Shown in pieces: positions 52,608-62,047 of a stretch of DNA of 64,000 bases; position 1 is the stretch's first letter, and every line of letters begins with the position of its first letter. The notes beneath the pieces were generated by a model. It had not been told where the DNA came from. It saw only the letters and a list, made by a program, of their open reading frames with translations, and searched no databases. The DNA comes from Dethiosulfatarculus sandiegensis (GTDB taxonomy: Bacteria; Desulfobacterota; Desulfarculia; Desulfarculales; Desulfarculaceae). The position numbers and the translations under genes were made by a program. The stretch covers positions 248,001-312,000 of the forward strand of contig NZ_AZAC01000056.1 in the NCBI RefSeq assembly GCF_000931935.2. The letters are read 5' to 3'.

Positions 52608-53381
52608 ATGTCCCTGGCATTTTGCGTACTCGCAAGTGGTTCCAAGGGAAACTCAACTGTGATCACTAATGGCTCAAAGGCCATTTTAGTAGACTGCGGC
52701 ATCACGGCCCGTCAGGCAGTTCTGCGCATGGAGGCCAGGGGAGTGGACCCTTCATCGGTTCAGGCCATTGTGCTAACCCATGAACATACAGATCATATTG
52801 CCGGAGTTCGGGTGCTGACCAAGCGCCTGGGATGCAAGGTGCTCGCCACCAGGGGCACTTTTTCCAAAATGGAGGGTATTGACCTGCCCGACAAAGAAAT
52901 CTTCATACCGGGGCGCTCCTTTGACGAGGCGGGCTTTTCCATCCGGCCCTTTGATATTTCTCACGATGCGGAAGAACCGGTGGGGCTGACCATATCCCAA
53001 AACGGCGTAAAAATAGGTTTTGCCACAGACCTTGGTTGCACCACAAACGTGGTTCGTCAGCGTCTGGCCCAATGCCGCGGACTTATAGTGGAGGCCAACC
53101 ATGACCCGGCCATGCTCACCAGCAGCCACTACCCGGAATGGCTCAAGCAAAGGGTGCGCTCCAGGCAGGGGCACCTCTCCAACCAGCAGGGGGCGGAACT
53201 GGTGGCGGAAGTGGGGCACGCCGACCTGGCCTGCGTGGTGCAGGCCCACCTTTCCGAAAACACAAACAGACCGGAACTGGCTGAAAAGGACCTGGGCCAG
53301 GTAATAGACCAGGCGCTCTCCAACACCCGCACCCTGGTGGCCAGCCAGAAAGAACCCACAGATCTGATTATCTTGAAATAA
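52608..53381 (+). CDS. metallo-beta-lactamase-fold hydrolase (YycJ/WalJ-like)
   Basis: This 257-residue cytoplasmic hydrolase of the metallo-beta-lactamase superfamily resembles the YycJ/WalJ group, proposed to act as DNA exonucleases. The metal-binding motif is THEHTDHIAG (~residues 56-65); further ligands are in DISHDAEEP and GFATDLG, and the family segment LIVEANHDPAML follows. The N-terminus SLAFCVLASGSKGNSTVI is a hallmark of this branch. A GGGGGGAT precedes the ATG. It is convergent with fabH, and a strong hairpin lies between them. Confidence 0.88.
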   Translation: MSLAFCVLASGSKGNSTVITNGSKAILVDCGITARQAVLRMEARGVDPSSVQAIVLTHEHTDHIAGVRVLTKRLGCKVLATRGTFSKMEGIDLPDKEIFIPGRSFDEAGFSIRPFDISHDAEEPVGLTISQNGVKIGFATDLGCTTNVVRQRLAQCRGLIVEANHDPAMLTSSHYPEWLKQRVRSRQGHLSNQQGAELVAEVGHADLACVVQAHLSENTNRPELAEKDLGQVIDQALSNTRTLVASQKEPTDLIILK

Positions 53382-53449
53382 AAGGTTACTGGGCGTGACT
53401 TGAAAACACGATCCAAGAAAAGAAAAAGAATCGTGGGCCAAACAATGCG

Positions 53450-53487
53450 AAAACCCCGAGCCTGTCCAAGACAGCCCGGGGTTTTTT
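53450..53487. terminator. bidirectional terminator between the hydrolase gene and fabH
   Basis: AAAACCCCG (53450-53458) pairs with CGGGGTTTT (53477-53485) with an extended imperfect inner stem (CCTGTC/GACAG), and T-runs lie on both sides. It serves two convergent transcripts. Confidence 0.85.
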
Positions 53488-53521
53488 ATATGGTCACAAG
53501 GCTTTTTGCCTTTGTTATGGC

Positions 53522-54508
53522 CTAGAATCTGATCAGGGCCGCGCCCCAGGTGATTCCGCCGCCGAAGACCGGCACGCAGACCAGGTCGCCCTTTTTAATA
53601 CGGCCTTCCCTGATAGCCTCGTCCATGGCAATGGCGCAGCTGGCGGAGCTTATGTTGGCGTATCTGTCTATTGTGACTACGAAACGGTCCATATCGACTT
53701 TAATGCGTTTGGCCACCTGCTGGATCATGCGCAGGTTGGCCTGGTGAGGAATAAAATGGTCGACATCGTCCATGGTAAGCCCGGTCTGGTCCAGAACTGC
53801 ATGAATGGACTGCACAAAGTGTTTGACAGCCACCCTGACCGAAGCTGAGGCGTTGATCAGTTTCAGGGTGTGGACATGTTGATCCAATGATTCATGAGTC
53901 AAAGGCGTCACAGAGGAGCCCATGCCAGCGATGCGCAGGTCCTTGCCGTTTCTTCCGTCAGAACCCAGGTAGGTGGCTAGAATCTGGGGATTGGCATCAC
54001 CGGGCTGAAGCACGGCGGCTCCGGCTCCGTCACCCCAAAGCACGCAGTTGGCCCGGTCGGTCCAGTCCTGAACCCTGCTCATCACTTCACCGGCAACCAC
54101 CAGGACAGTCTTGGCCGCGCCACTTTGCAGGTAGCGGGATGCCACATCCATGGCAAAGATAAAGCCGGAACAAGCGGCTGTAATGTCAAATGAAAAGGCC
54201 TGGGGGGCGTCGATCAGGGCTTGCAGGCAGTTGGCTGCGCTGGGGCTGTGAAAGTCCGGGGTGACCGTGGCCATTACAATCAGGTCCAAGTCATGTGGGC
54301 TTATGCCTGCGTCTTCCATGGCTATTTTGGCGGCCTCGGCGGCCAGGTCACTGGAAGCCTGGTCCGGTCTTGCGATCCGGCGCTCTTTGATTCCTGTACG
54401 CTGGACGATCCATTCGTCTGAAGTGTCCAAGAATTTTTCCAGGTCAAAGTTTGTCAGCACTTTTTCAGGTACGTAAGAACCCGTACCCGCAATGCGAATG
54501 GGAACCAT
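53522..54508 (-). CDS. fabH: beta-ketoacyl-ACP synthase III
   Basis: FabH condenses acetyl-CoA with malonyl-ACP to start fatty acid synthesis. The 328-residue product has the catalytic cysteine in DITAACSGFIFAMD (~residue 114), the histidine in FIPHQANLRMIQQV (~247) and the asparagine in RYANISSASCAIAMDEA, the complete Cys-His-Asn triad. GGAGAG precedes the ATG. It is not in the usual plsX-fabHDG cluster but lies downstream of ppdK, 69 bases away with a GC-rich hairpin between, so it may be part of that transcript. A terminator follows it. Confidence 0.93.
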   Translation of the reverse strand: MVPIRIAGTGSYVPEKVLTNFDLEKFLDTSDEWIVQRTGIKERRIARPDQASSDLAAEAAKIAMEDAGISPHDLDLIVMATVTPDFHSPSAANCLQALIDAPQAFSFDITAACSGFIFAMDVASRYLQSGAAKTVLVVAGEVMSRVQDWTDRANCVLWGDGAGAAVLQPGDANPQILATYLGSDGRNGKDLRIAGMGSSVTPLTHESLDQHVHTLKLINASASVRVAVKHFVQSIHAVLDQTGLTMDDVDHFIPHQANLRMIQQVAKRIKVDMDRFVVTIDRYANISSASCAIAMDEAIREGRIKKGDLVCVPVFGGGITWGAALIRF

Positions 54509-54533
54509 CGGTCTCTCCGCGGGAACATTAAGG

Positions 54534-54560
54534 GGCGGCGCCCCTGTTAAGGGCGCCGCC
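54534..54560. terminator. GC-rich hairpin between ppdK and fabH
   Basis: GGCGGCGCCC (54534-54543) pairs perfectly with GGGCGCCGCC (54551-54560) around CTGTTAA. No T-run follows on the minus strand, so it is more likely partial attenuation or 3'-end protection of ppdK mRNA than full termination. Confidence 0.5.
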
Positions 54561-54577
54561 TGAAATCCGTTTTTTGT

Positions 54578-57265
54578 TTATGCCTTGCGAGGTTCGGCAA
54601 TGGCGATCTGTGCTGCGGCCAGCCGCGCGATAGGTACACGGTAGGGGGAGCAGCTCACATAATTCATACCAACGCGGTGGCAAAATGCAACCGATTTGGG
54701 GTCTCCACCATGCTCGCCGCAGATTCCGATCTTGAGATTGCTTCTGGCTTTACGCCCAAGTTCCACGCCGATCTCGACCAGGCGACCCACCCCTTTTTCG
54801 TCTATGCTTACAAAGGGGTCATGAGGCAGGATACCCTGAGAAACGTAGTCCGGCAAGAACTTGCCTGCGTCATCTCTACTTAATCCGAAGGTTGTCTGGG
54901 TGAGATCGTTGGTGCCAAAGGAGAAGAATTCCGCTTCCTGGGCAATTTCATCGGCTGTCAGGGCGGCCCTGGGCAGCTCGATCATGGTTCCGATCATGTA
55001 GTCGATTTTTTGCCCGGTTTTTGCGATCACTTCTTCCGCCACCCTGGCTACGATCTCTTTCTGGCGGATAAACTCATTTACATGACCCACCAGGGGGATC
55101 ATCACCTCGGGTAGAGGTTTGACACCCTCGGACGCCACCTGGCAGGCCGCCTCAAAAATAGCCCTGGCCTGCATCTCTGTGATTTCCGGGAAGGACAGGC
55201 CCAAACGGCAGCCGCGGTGACCCAGCATGGGGTTTGATTCGGCCAGGGATTCGGCCTTGGCCTTGAGCTGGGCGGGTTTGACGCCCATATCCTTGGCCAG
55301 GTCATTGATCTCTTTATCTGTATGGGGCAAGAACTCGTGCAGGGGCGGGTCCAGGGTGCGGATGGTGACCGGCAGCCCGTCCATGGCCTTGAAGATGCCC
55401 ACAAAGTCTTCTCTTTGCATGGGCAGGATCTTGGCCAGGGCGGCCTGGCGTCCTTCCAGGGTTTCGGAAAGGATCATCTCGCGCACTGCATCAATGCGGT
55501 TGCCCTCAAAGAACATGTGCTCGGTCCTGGTGAGGCCGATACCCTCGGCTCCGAAGTTGCGGGCCACTTCCGAGTCGTGGGGGGTGTCGGCGTTGGTGCG
55601 CACGCCAAGCTGCCTGACTTCGTCGACCCACTCCATGAAGGTGCCGAAGTCGCCGGTGAGCTGGGGATCCACTGTGGGGATCTCACCCTTGTAGACCTCG
55701 CCCTTGCTGCCGTCCAAGGTGATGAAATCGCCTTCCTTGATGGTGACGCCGCCTGCGGTGAAGGAGCGCTTCTTGTAATCCACCACTACTTCAGAGCAGC
55801 CCGCCACGCAGCAGGTGCCCATGCCCCTGGCCACAACCGCGGCGTGGCTGGTCATGCCGCCCCTGCTGGTCAGGATGCCCTGGGCCACGTTCATGCCCCT
55901 TATATCGTCCGGGCTGGTCTCCACCCTGACCAGGACGACTTTTTTGCCCTGGTTGTGCCAGGATTCTGCGTCCTCGGCCGAAAACACCACCTGGCCCACG
56001 GCCGCGCCGGGGCTGGCGGGCAGGCCTTTGGCAATCTTTTCTCTGGGGGCCTCGGGGTCCAGCATGGGGTGTAAGAGTTGGTCGATCTGCTCGGGTTCGA
56101 CCCTCTGGATAGCCTCGATTTTATCGATAAGCCCTTCGCCGACCATGTCCACCGCGATCTTCAAGGCAGCGGCGGCTGTGCGCTTGCCGGTCCTGGTCTG
56201 GAGCATCCACAGGCGGCCCTGCTGGATGGTGAACTCAATGTCCTGCATTTCGTGGTAATGCAGCTCCAGTTTATCCCTGATCCCTGCGAGCTGCTTATAG
56301 AGCTCGGGCATCTCGTTTTCCAGGGTGTTCATACCCTCGGGCACTGTCTTGGCCCGGTTGATGGGCTGGGGTGTGCGGATGCCCGCGACCACGTCCTCGC
56401 CCTGGGCGTTGGTGAGGTACTCGCCGTAGAAGTAGTTCTCGCCGGTGGCGGGGTCTCTGGTAAAGGCAACACCTGTGGCCGAGTCCTCGCCCATGTTGCC
56501 GAATACCATGGCCTGGACGTTGGTGGCCGTGCCCCAGTCCTCGGGGATGCCGTGGATCTGGCGGTAGGAGATGGCCCTGGGAATGTTCCAGGAGCCAAAG
56601 ACCGCGCCGATGCCGCCCCAGAGCTGATCCATGGGCTCCTCCGGGAAGGGCTTGCCGAGCCTCTTCTGAACCAGTTCCTTAAACTCCACCACCAGTTCCT
56701 TGAGGTCTTCGGTGGTGAGTTCGGTATCCAGGGTCACGCCGCTTTTTTGTTTTTTGGCTTCCAGTATTTCCTCAAAGGGATCGTGCTCCAACTCGGTCTC
56801 GGGACGCACTCCCATGACCACGTCGGCATACATGTTCACAAAACGGCGGTAGGCGTCATAGGCAAAGCGCTCGTTGCCGGTTTTGTTGATAAGGCCCTTG
56901 ATGGTGTTGTCGTTCAGTCCGATGTTCAGGACCGTGTCCATCATTCCTGGCATGGAGATGCGCGCGCCTGAGCGCACGGAAATGAGAAGCGGGTTTTCCG
57001 GGTCGCCGAATTTGGCGCCCATTAATTCTTCCACTTCCTTGAGGGCGTTTTCCACCTGTGCCTTCAGTTCGGCGGGGTATTGCCCCTGTTGTTCCTGGTA
57101 GTAGGTGCAGACTTCCGTGGTGATGGTAAAACCAGCGGGAACCGGAATGCCGATGCTGGTCATCTCGGCCAAGTTGGCGCCTTTGCCGCCAAGTAATTCC
57201 TTCATGTCGGCAGAACCGTCCGCTTTGCCGTTGCCAAAGGAATACACATATTTGCTGTTAGCCAC
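54578..57265 (-). CDS. ppdK: pyruvate, phosphate dikinase
   Basis: PPDK interconverts pyruvate, ATP and phosphate with phosphoenolpyruvate, AMP and pyrophosphate, serving gluconeogenesis or PPi-linked glycolysis in anaerobes. The 895-residue product has the N-terminal ATP-grasp domain (KELLGGKGANLAEMTSIGIPVPAGFTI, split over residues ~24-50), the central phosphohistidine domain with the catalytic histidine in GGMTSHAAVVARGMGTCCV (~450-470), and the C-terminal PEP/pyruvate TIM-barrel with GANDLTQ-type sequence (FGTNDLTQTTFGLSRDD) and CGEHGGDP. It is full-length. The start is GTG with AGGAGG 8 bases ahead. Confidence 0.96.
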   Translation of the reverse strand: MANSKYVYSFGNGKADGSADMKELLGGKGANLAEMTSIGIPVPAGFTITTEVCTYYQEQQGQYPAELKAQVENALKEVEELMGAKFGDPENPLLISVRSGARISMPGMMDTVLNIGLNDNTIKGLINKTGNERFAYDAYRRFVNMYADVVMGVRPETELEHDPFEEILEAKKQKSGVTLDTELTTEDLKELVVEFKELVQKRLGKPFPEEPMDQLWGGIGAVFGSWNIPRAISYRQIHGIPEDWGTATNVQAMVFGNMGEDSATGVAFTRDPATGENYFYGEYLTNAQGEDVVAGIRTPQPINRAKTVPEGMNTLENEMPELYKQLAGIRDKLELHYHEMQDIEFTIQQGRLWMLQTRTGKRTAAAALKIAVDMVGEGLIDKIEAIQRVEPEQIDQLLHPMLDPEAPREKIAKGLPASPGAAVGQVVFSAEDAESWHNQGKKVVLVRVETSPDDIRGMNVAQGILTSRGGMTSHAAVVARGMGTCCVAGCSEVVVDYKKRSFTAGGVTIKEGDFITLDGSKGEVYKGEIPTVDPQLTGDFGTFMEWVDEVRQLGVRTNADTPHDSEVARNFGAEGIGLTRTEHMFFEGNRIDAVREMILSETLEGRQAALAKILPMQREDFVGIFKAMDGLPVTIRTLDPPLHEFLPHTDKEINDLAKDMGVKPAQLKAKAESLAESNPMLGHRGCRLGLSFPEITEMQARAIFEAACQVASEGVKPLPEVMIPLVGHVNEFIRQKEIVARVAEEVIAKTGQKIDYMIGTMIELPRAALTADEIAQEAEFFSFGTNDLTQTTFGLSRDDAGKFLPDYVSQGILPHDPFVSIDEKGVGRLVEIGVELGRKARSNLKIGICGEHGGDPKSVAFCHRVGMNYVSCSPYRVPIARLAAAQIAIAEPRKA

Positions 57266-57405
57266 GTTGTTACCTCCTGACCCTGGTATAGTCCCCGAGT
57301 CTTGGGGATTGTTTGGTTTTGCCGGATAATGCCGCGTCGACCAAATTGAAAATTATCTGCATGGATAAATTGCCAACGCGCTTTAAGGCCCTTTCCCCTA
57401 AGGAC

Positions 57406-57831
57406 CTAACCGGCAGACTCCGAAACATAGGCTCTTGCCACATCCACCAACCAATTAGGCAAGGGGCTTATCTTGCCTTCGGTTGAAACACAGCCATGCA
57501 CTGTGTATCCGCTTACCAAGGTCTCTTCGCCGGCGGCGCTCGTTTTTCTCGTTATGAGGTAATCAAAACGCAACGAAGCCCTTTTGACCCAGGCGACTTT
57601 GGTAGAAACCACCAGGGGGTCGTCATATCGGGCCGGACTTTGATAGCGGACATGCGCCTCCGTCACCGGCAGGTGCAGACCCTGGGCCGCCAGATCGGCA
57701 TACGCCCCTCCACCGGCCCGCATGAGTTCCGCCCTACCGCGTTCAAAGTAACGCAGGTAGTTCCCATAATAGACCACATTCATGGCGTCTGTGTCGCCAA
57801 AAAGCGGCCTAAACTCATATCTGTTCATCAT
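57406..57831 (-). CDS. acyl-CoA thioesterase (4-hydroxybenzoyl-CoA/YbgC type)
   Basis: This hot-dog-fold thioesterase has ~141 residues. The N-terminal motif with the catalytic aspartate is FGDTDAMNVVYYGNYLRYFERGR, close to the YbgC/4HBT pattern (D-x-x-G-x-V/Y). The rest (VRYQSPARYDDPLVVSTKVAWVKRASLRFDYLI) follows the family. I place the start at ATG 57831, one base after the apgM stop (TGAAATG), with another ATG next to it; a TTG at 57840 is also in frame and overlaps apgM. It is coupled to apgM and probably co-transcribed. The substrate is not known. Confidence 0.85.
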   Translation of the reverse strand: MMNRYEFRPLFGDTDAMNVVYYGNYLRYFERGRAELMRAGGGAYADLAAQGLHLPVTEAHVRYQSPARYDDPLVVSTKVAWVKRASLRFDYLITRKTSAAGEETLVSGYTVHGCVSTEGKISPLPNWLVDVARAYVSESAG

Positions 57832-57832
57832 T

Positions 57833-59017
57833 TCAGCCAAGTAACCTTTTCATCAGTTCATAACCGGGAATCACCTTGCCTTGGGAGCTGCGAGCGGCCT
57901 GAACTTCATTAAAGCCTTTGGGATTGTTTTTAATTTTTTCAGAGTCCCAGATCACAAAGGGAACCGGCTCTGAGCTGTGGGTCTTGGTGCTCACGGGTGT
58001 GTAATGGTCTGTGGCCAAAAGCACCCTGTGGTGTCCCAGGCCTTTCATGCCGGCCATGACCGGGCCCACTACTTTTTCATCAAACAGTTCGATCGCCTGG
58101 ATTTTTTCGCTCAAAATGCCGCCGTGGCCGGTTTCGTCCGGGGCCTCCACATGTAAAAAGCCCAGGTCGCGGTCTTTTAAGCCGTCCAAGGTGGCCTGGA
58201 CCTTGCCCTCATAGTTGGTGTCCAGCCAGCCGTTGGCTCCGGGAACCTCAAAGGCTTCCAGCCCGGCCATGATCCCCAGGCCCTTTACCAGGTTCACCGC
58301 GCTGACCGTGAATCCGGTCACCTTGAGCTTGGGCAGTGTCGGTTTGGTGCCCTGACCCCAAAGCCAGATGGAATTGGCCTGGTGCTCTCCCTTTTCAGAC
58401 CTGGCTTTATTCACCGGATGGGCCTCCAACAACGGCCAGGATTTTTTGGTGAATTCGACCAGGGGCAGGGTCTCCCCGCCCTCGTTCAGAAGATGATCCA
58501 CCGTTTGGTCTGAGTAATCGTGGGGAGGAGCGGTGACCGCATTTAAGGGGCCGTTTTTCCAGACCACCAGGTGACGGTAGCTCTGGCCGGTGTAGAAATG
58601 AATATCATCGCCGCCAAGTTCTTTCTCCAGGGTGGCTATGATTTCAGCGGCGCTGGGGTCGTCTATATGGCCGCTGGCATAGTCGGCCATGACGGTCTTG
58701 TTGTCTTCATGGGCCAGTGTCACCAGGTTGCACCTGAAAGACACGTCGTTTGGCCCCAGTTCAATGCCCACTGCGGCCGCCTCGATGGGAGAGCGCCCGG
58801 TATGGTAAAGTTTGGGGGCGTAGCCCATGAGCGACATATTGGCCACGTCTGAACCCGGGGCCATGCCTTGGGGCACGGTCTGGGCCAGGCCAAGCATGCC
58901 CTGGCCGGCTAAAAGATCCATGTTGGGGGTTTTGGCGGCCTGTAAAAGGGTTTTGCCGCCCAATTCCTCCATGGGGTAGTCCCCCATGCCGTCTCCCACC
59001 AGAATCAGGTATTTCAC
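57833..59017 (-). CDS. apgM: cofactor-independent phosphoglycerate mutase, archaeal-type (ApgM)
   Basis: This alkaline-phosphatase-superfamily enzyme interconverts 3- and 2-phosphoglycerate. The 394-residue product shows the N-terminal metal/serine region LVGDGMGDYPMEELGGKTLL, the HVEAPDETGHGG and ATDHYTPVSTKTHSSEPVPF motifs that supply further metal ligands, all conserved in the ApgM family. The start is GTG. It sits 18 bases behind hom in a conserved deltaproteobacterial order alaC-hom-apgM. Some members of this family were proposed to be phosphoserine/homoserine kinases on the basis of this context; the main alternative is therefore a threonine-pathway role. Confidence 0.9.
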   Translation of the reverse strand: MKYLILVGDGMGDYPMEELGGKTLLQAAKTPNMDLLAGQGMLGLAQTVPQGMAPGSDVANMSLMGYAPKLYHTGRSPIEAAAVGIELGPNDVSFRCNLVTLAHEDNKTVMADYASGHIDDPSAAEIIATLEKELGGDDIHFYTGQSYRHLVVWKNGPLNAVTAPPHDYSDQTVDHLLNEGGETLPLVEFTKKSWPLLEAHPVNKARSEKGEHQANSIWLWGQGTKPTLPKLKVTGFTVSAVNLVKGLGIMAGLEAFEVPGANGWLDTNYEGKVQATLDGLKDRDLGFLHVEAPDETGHGGILSEKIQAIELFDEKVVGPVMAGMKGLGHHRVLLATDHYTPVSTKTHSSEPVPFVIWDSEKIKNNPKGFNEVQAARSSQGKVIPGYELMKRLLG

Positions 59018-59035
59018 TGGATCACTCCGCTATTG

Positions 59036-60340
59036 TCATGCTTTGCGCATCAGCATGATTGGTTCCGTAATTTGGGGCAGGGCGTTTATGCGCGCCAAGG
59101 CTGCGCTGACGTCTTTTTCCACTGCCTCGTGGGTCATCATAACTATAGGTACAGATCCTTCGCTGCGGCGTCCCTTTTGGATAACCGTTTCAATGGAGAT
59201 ATTGTGCTCTGAGAGAATGCGGCTCACCTTGGCCAGGACGCCCGGTTCGTCGGCTGCGGTGAATCGGAAGTAATATTGGCAGCTGGTCTCTTCCATGGGG
59301 GCCAGCTCCAGGTGTTCCCCCCGACTCTTGGCCAGGCCCAGAGCAGGCACCCTGCCCCGGCTTTTTACCAAAAGATCCCTGGCCAAATCCACCACATCGG
59401 CCACCACTGCCGAAGCGGTGGCCTCGCGGCCCGCGCCCAGGCCATAGAGCAGCACGTCTCCGACCCAGTCGCCGGTGATGTGAAGGGCGTTGAAAGCCCC
59501 GTCCACGGAAGCCAGCACATGGTCATGCGGAACCAGGGCCGGATGCACCCGGGCCTGCACCTTTTGACCTTTGTTTTTCATTATGGCCAGCAGTTTGACT
59601 GTAAAGCCGAACTCATTGGCAAACTGAATGTCCAGGGGAGTGATTTTGCTTATGCCTTCCATGTGGATGTCTTCCAGGGAAGGATAATCACCGGTTACCA
59701 GGGAAGTGATTATGGCCAGTTTGTGGGCCGCGTCCACGCCTTCCACGTCAAAAGTGGGGTCTTGTTCGGCATAGCCCTTTTTCTGGGCCAGGGCGAGGAC
59801 TTCTTCAAAGGGTGCATTGTCCTGGGTCATGCGGGTGAGGATGAAGTTGCTGGTGCCGTTTAAAATGCCCATGCAGCTTTCAATGCGGTTGGCCAAGAGG
59901 CCTTCCCGGATGGAGCGGATCAGGGGGATGCCCCCACCCACGGCGGCCTCAAAGGCCACACTGGTCTGATTGGCCTTGGCAGTGGCGTGGATTTCCCTTC
60001 CATGTGTGGCTAAAAGCGCCTTGTTGGCGGTCACCACCTGCTGCCCCGCGGAAAGGGCCTCGAGCATGAAATCCTTGGCAACCTTCATACCGCCTATGGT
60101 CTCGACCACAATATCGATCTCCGGGTTGCCGACTATCCGGGATGCGTCTTGGGTGAAGATCCGGTCATCCAGACCCAGGCTCTCCTTTTGGGACGCGTCC
60201 AGGTCGGCGGCCAGGGTGAGTTCCAACTCGGCGCCGAGGAGTTCTTCAAAGTGCTCTTTTTTTTCCAAAAGCAGCTGAGCTGTGCCTCCGCCCACTGTGC
60301 CCAGGCCCAAAAGGCCCACTTTGATCTTGTGCTTTTTCAT
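59036..60340 (-). CDS. hom: homoserine dehydrogenase
   Basis: This enzyme reduces aspartate semialdehyde to homoserine for threonine and methionine synthesis. The 434-residue product has the NAD(P)-binding GLLGLGTVGGGTAQLL at the N-terminus, the catalytic region ILNGTSNFILTRM and FDVEGVDAAHKLAIIT, and a C-terminal ACT domain (~350-430, starting YYFRFTAADEPGVLAKVSRIL), which gives threonine feedback control in related enzymes. AAGGAC precedes the ATG. It lies 18 bases behind the aminotransferase gene. No thrB or thrC is adjacent. Confidence 0.96.
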   Translation of the reverse strand: MKKHKIKVGLLGLGTVGGGTAQLLLEKKEHFEELLGAELELTLAADLDASQKESLGLDDRIFTQDASRIVGNPEIDIVVETIGGMKVAKDFMLEALSAGQQVVTANKALLATHGREIHATAKANQTSVAFEAAVGGGIPLIRSIREGLLANRIESCMGILNGTSNFILTRMTQDNAPFEEVLALAQKKGYAEQDPTFDVEGVDAAHKLAIITSLVTGDYPSLEDIHMEGISKITPLDIQFANEFGFTVKLLAIMKNKGQKVQARVHPALVPHDHVLASVDGAFNALHITGDWVGDVLLYGLGAGREATASAVVADVVDLARDLLVKSRGRVPALGLAKSRGEHLELAPMEETSCQYYFRFTAADEPGVLAKVSRILSEHNISIETVIQKGRRSEGSVPIVMMTHEAVEKDVSAALARINALPQITEPIMLMRKA

Positions 60341-60358
60341 TGGGGTGTCCTTTTCAGC

Positions 60359-61543
60359 TTAGGCGTTAAAAAACCTCCTGAGTCCGCGGATGGCCTGGTT
60401 GGTGCGATGCTCGTTTTCAACCAGAGCAAAACGCACATATTCATCACCATATTGGCCAAAGCCCAGTCCCGGGCTCACCGCCACCTTGGCTTCATTGATT
60501 AAGAGCTTGGAAAATTCAACCGACCCCAACTTTCGATATTCTTCGGGGATTTTGGCCCACAGGAACATGGTGCCCTTGGGAGATTCGACCTCCCAGCCCA
60601 CCCGGTTAAGGCCTGTGACCAGGGTGTCCCTGCGCTTCTGATAGATATCCACGATCTCCTTTACGCAGGACTGATCTTCGTTTAAGGCAATAATGCCCGC
60701 GATCTGGATGGGTTGGAAGACGCCGTAATCCAGATAACTCTTTATGCGGGTGAGTGCGTGGACAAGCTGTTTGTTGCCCACGCAGAAACCCAGCCTCCAG
60801 CCTGCCATGGAATAGGATTTTGACATGGAGAAGAACTCCACTGCAATATCCTTGGCACCCGGGACCTGTAAAATACTGGGAGCCTTGTAATCGTCAAAGC
60901 AAAGATCCGCATAGGCAAAGTCATGCACCAGCCAGATTTGCCTTTCCCGGCAAAAGTCCACTATTTTTTGCATGAAGTCCAGGTCAACCACCATGGTTGT
61001 GGGGTTGTGGGGAAAGCTGGTGATAAGCATTTTGGGCTGGGGCCAGCAGTCATTATAGGCTGTCACCAGGTCCTCGAAAAAATCCCTGCCCGGCAAAAGA
61101 GGCACGCTGCGCAAGTCCCCGCCTGCTATGACCACGCTGTAGGGATGGATGGGATAGGTGGGGCTCGGGGCCAGAACCACATCTCCCGCACCCACAGTGG
61201 CCAGAACCAGGTGGCTTAAGCCCTCTTTGGCTCCTATGGTGGCCACGGCTTCGGTATCCGGGTCTATGTCTACGTCATAACGCCTTTTATACCAACTGCT
61301 GATAGCGTGTCTGAGCTTGGTGATGCCCTTGCTGGCAGAGTAGCGATGATTGGTGGCCTTGGCAGCAGCTTCGGTCAACTTGGCGACAATATGGTCCGGA
61401 GTGGGCAGGTCGGGGTTGCCCATGCCTAAGTCGATTATGTCTTCGCCTGCCCTGCGAGCCTCCATCTTGAGCTCGTTGACAACGGCAAAGACATAGGGCG
61501 GAAGTCTTTTCATGCGTCTGAATTCTTGCATGGCCACAATCAT
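60359..61543 (-). CDS. alaC: class I aminotransferase (AlaC-type glutamate-pyruvate aminotransferase)
   Basis: This PLP-dependent fold-type I aminotransferase has 394 residues. The lysine that binds PLP is in [18 protein letters not shown] (~235-252); the PLP-pocket motifs [26 protein letters not shown] and [12 protein letters not shown] precede it, and the C-terminal [17 protein letters not shown] binds the alpha-carboxylate. The closest family I recognise is AlaC/YfdZ, which makes alanine. An ATG at 61531 is an alternative start. It is the first gene of the hom-apgM-thioesterase transcript. Confidence 0.88.
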   Translation of the reverse strand: MIVAMQEFRRMKRLPPYVFAVVNELKMEARRAGEDIIDLGMGNPDLPTPDHIVAKLTEAAAKATNHRYSASKGITKLRHAISSWYKRRYDVDIDPDTEAVATIGAKEGLSHLVLATVGAGDVVLAPSPTYPIHPYSVVIAGGDLRSVPLLPGRDFFEDLVTAYNDCWPQPKMLITSFPHNPTTMVVDLDFMQKIVDFCRERQIWLVHDFAYADLCFDDYKAPSILQVPGAKDIAVEFFSMSKSYSMAGWRLGFCVGNKQLVHALTRIKSYLDYGVFQPIQIAGIIALNEDQSCVKEIVDIYQKRRDTLVTGLNRVGWEVESPKGTMFLWAKIPEEYRKLGSVEFSKLLINEAKVAVSPGLGFGQYGDEYVRFALVENEHRTNQAIRGLRRFFNA

Positions 61544-61605
61544 CTTTCTAATGGTTTTTATAGGATTGTTGAAATTCTGACCCTATATATTAATAGGAAG
61601 TAGAA

Positions 61606-61634
61606 ACCTTATCCCACCCCAAAGCTAGTGTCAA
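61606..61634 (-). promoter_or_regulatory. candidate promoter for the alaC operon
   Basis: On the minus strand: TTGACA (61634-61629), a 17-base spacer and TAAGGT (61611-61606). The -35 is perfect; the -10 has only three of six matches, so an activator or another -10 is possible. Confidence 0.4.
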
Positions 61635-62047
61635 GGCGGCATTAAGCGGTGGATGCAGAAAATGTGCCGTTATTATCAGTAATTATAAAATCCATCTTTT
61701 CTCCGGGAAAAGCGGGAGCGACTTGATTGAACCGACTTGAAATCGAAAAAAATTAAACTAATTTAACTTCGGGTTTAAAGTGGACTTTAGCTTTTCCTGA
61801 ATTAAGGATGCTTTTTTTTAGTTTTGTAGCGCTTTGGAGACAGGTTTTTGCGGTTGATCAGGTTTGGGCGCTGAGTCTGGTTTTGGTAAAAGCGCATGGA
61901 ATGGCTGCTCGGTTGACCTTTAAAGGGAGTAGTTCCGGTATCCGTTAAAAGGGCGAAGTTTTTTCTGTGAATGCCCGCAACTTTTCCAAAGATTTTTCTT
62001 CTGTCCGGTTTTGCCTGAAAATGAGTTGTAGTATTTTACTCCGGTGC
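61635..62047. other. AT-rich intergenic region, no gene seen
   Basis: About 410 bases with many A/T tracts (for example AAAAAAATTAAAC and TTTTTTTTAG near 61745-61825). I see no ORF with family similarity, no strong hairpin and no repeat. Base composition changes visibly here compared with the preceding operons. Confidence 0.4.

Noticed and set aside
56078-56971. 297-codon plus-strand open frame inside ppdK.
   Set aside because: Exact antisense of a full-length, well conserved gene; the product is low-complexity and family-less.
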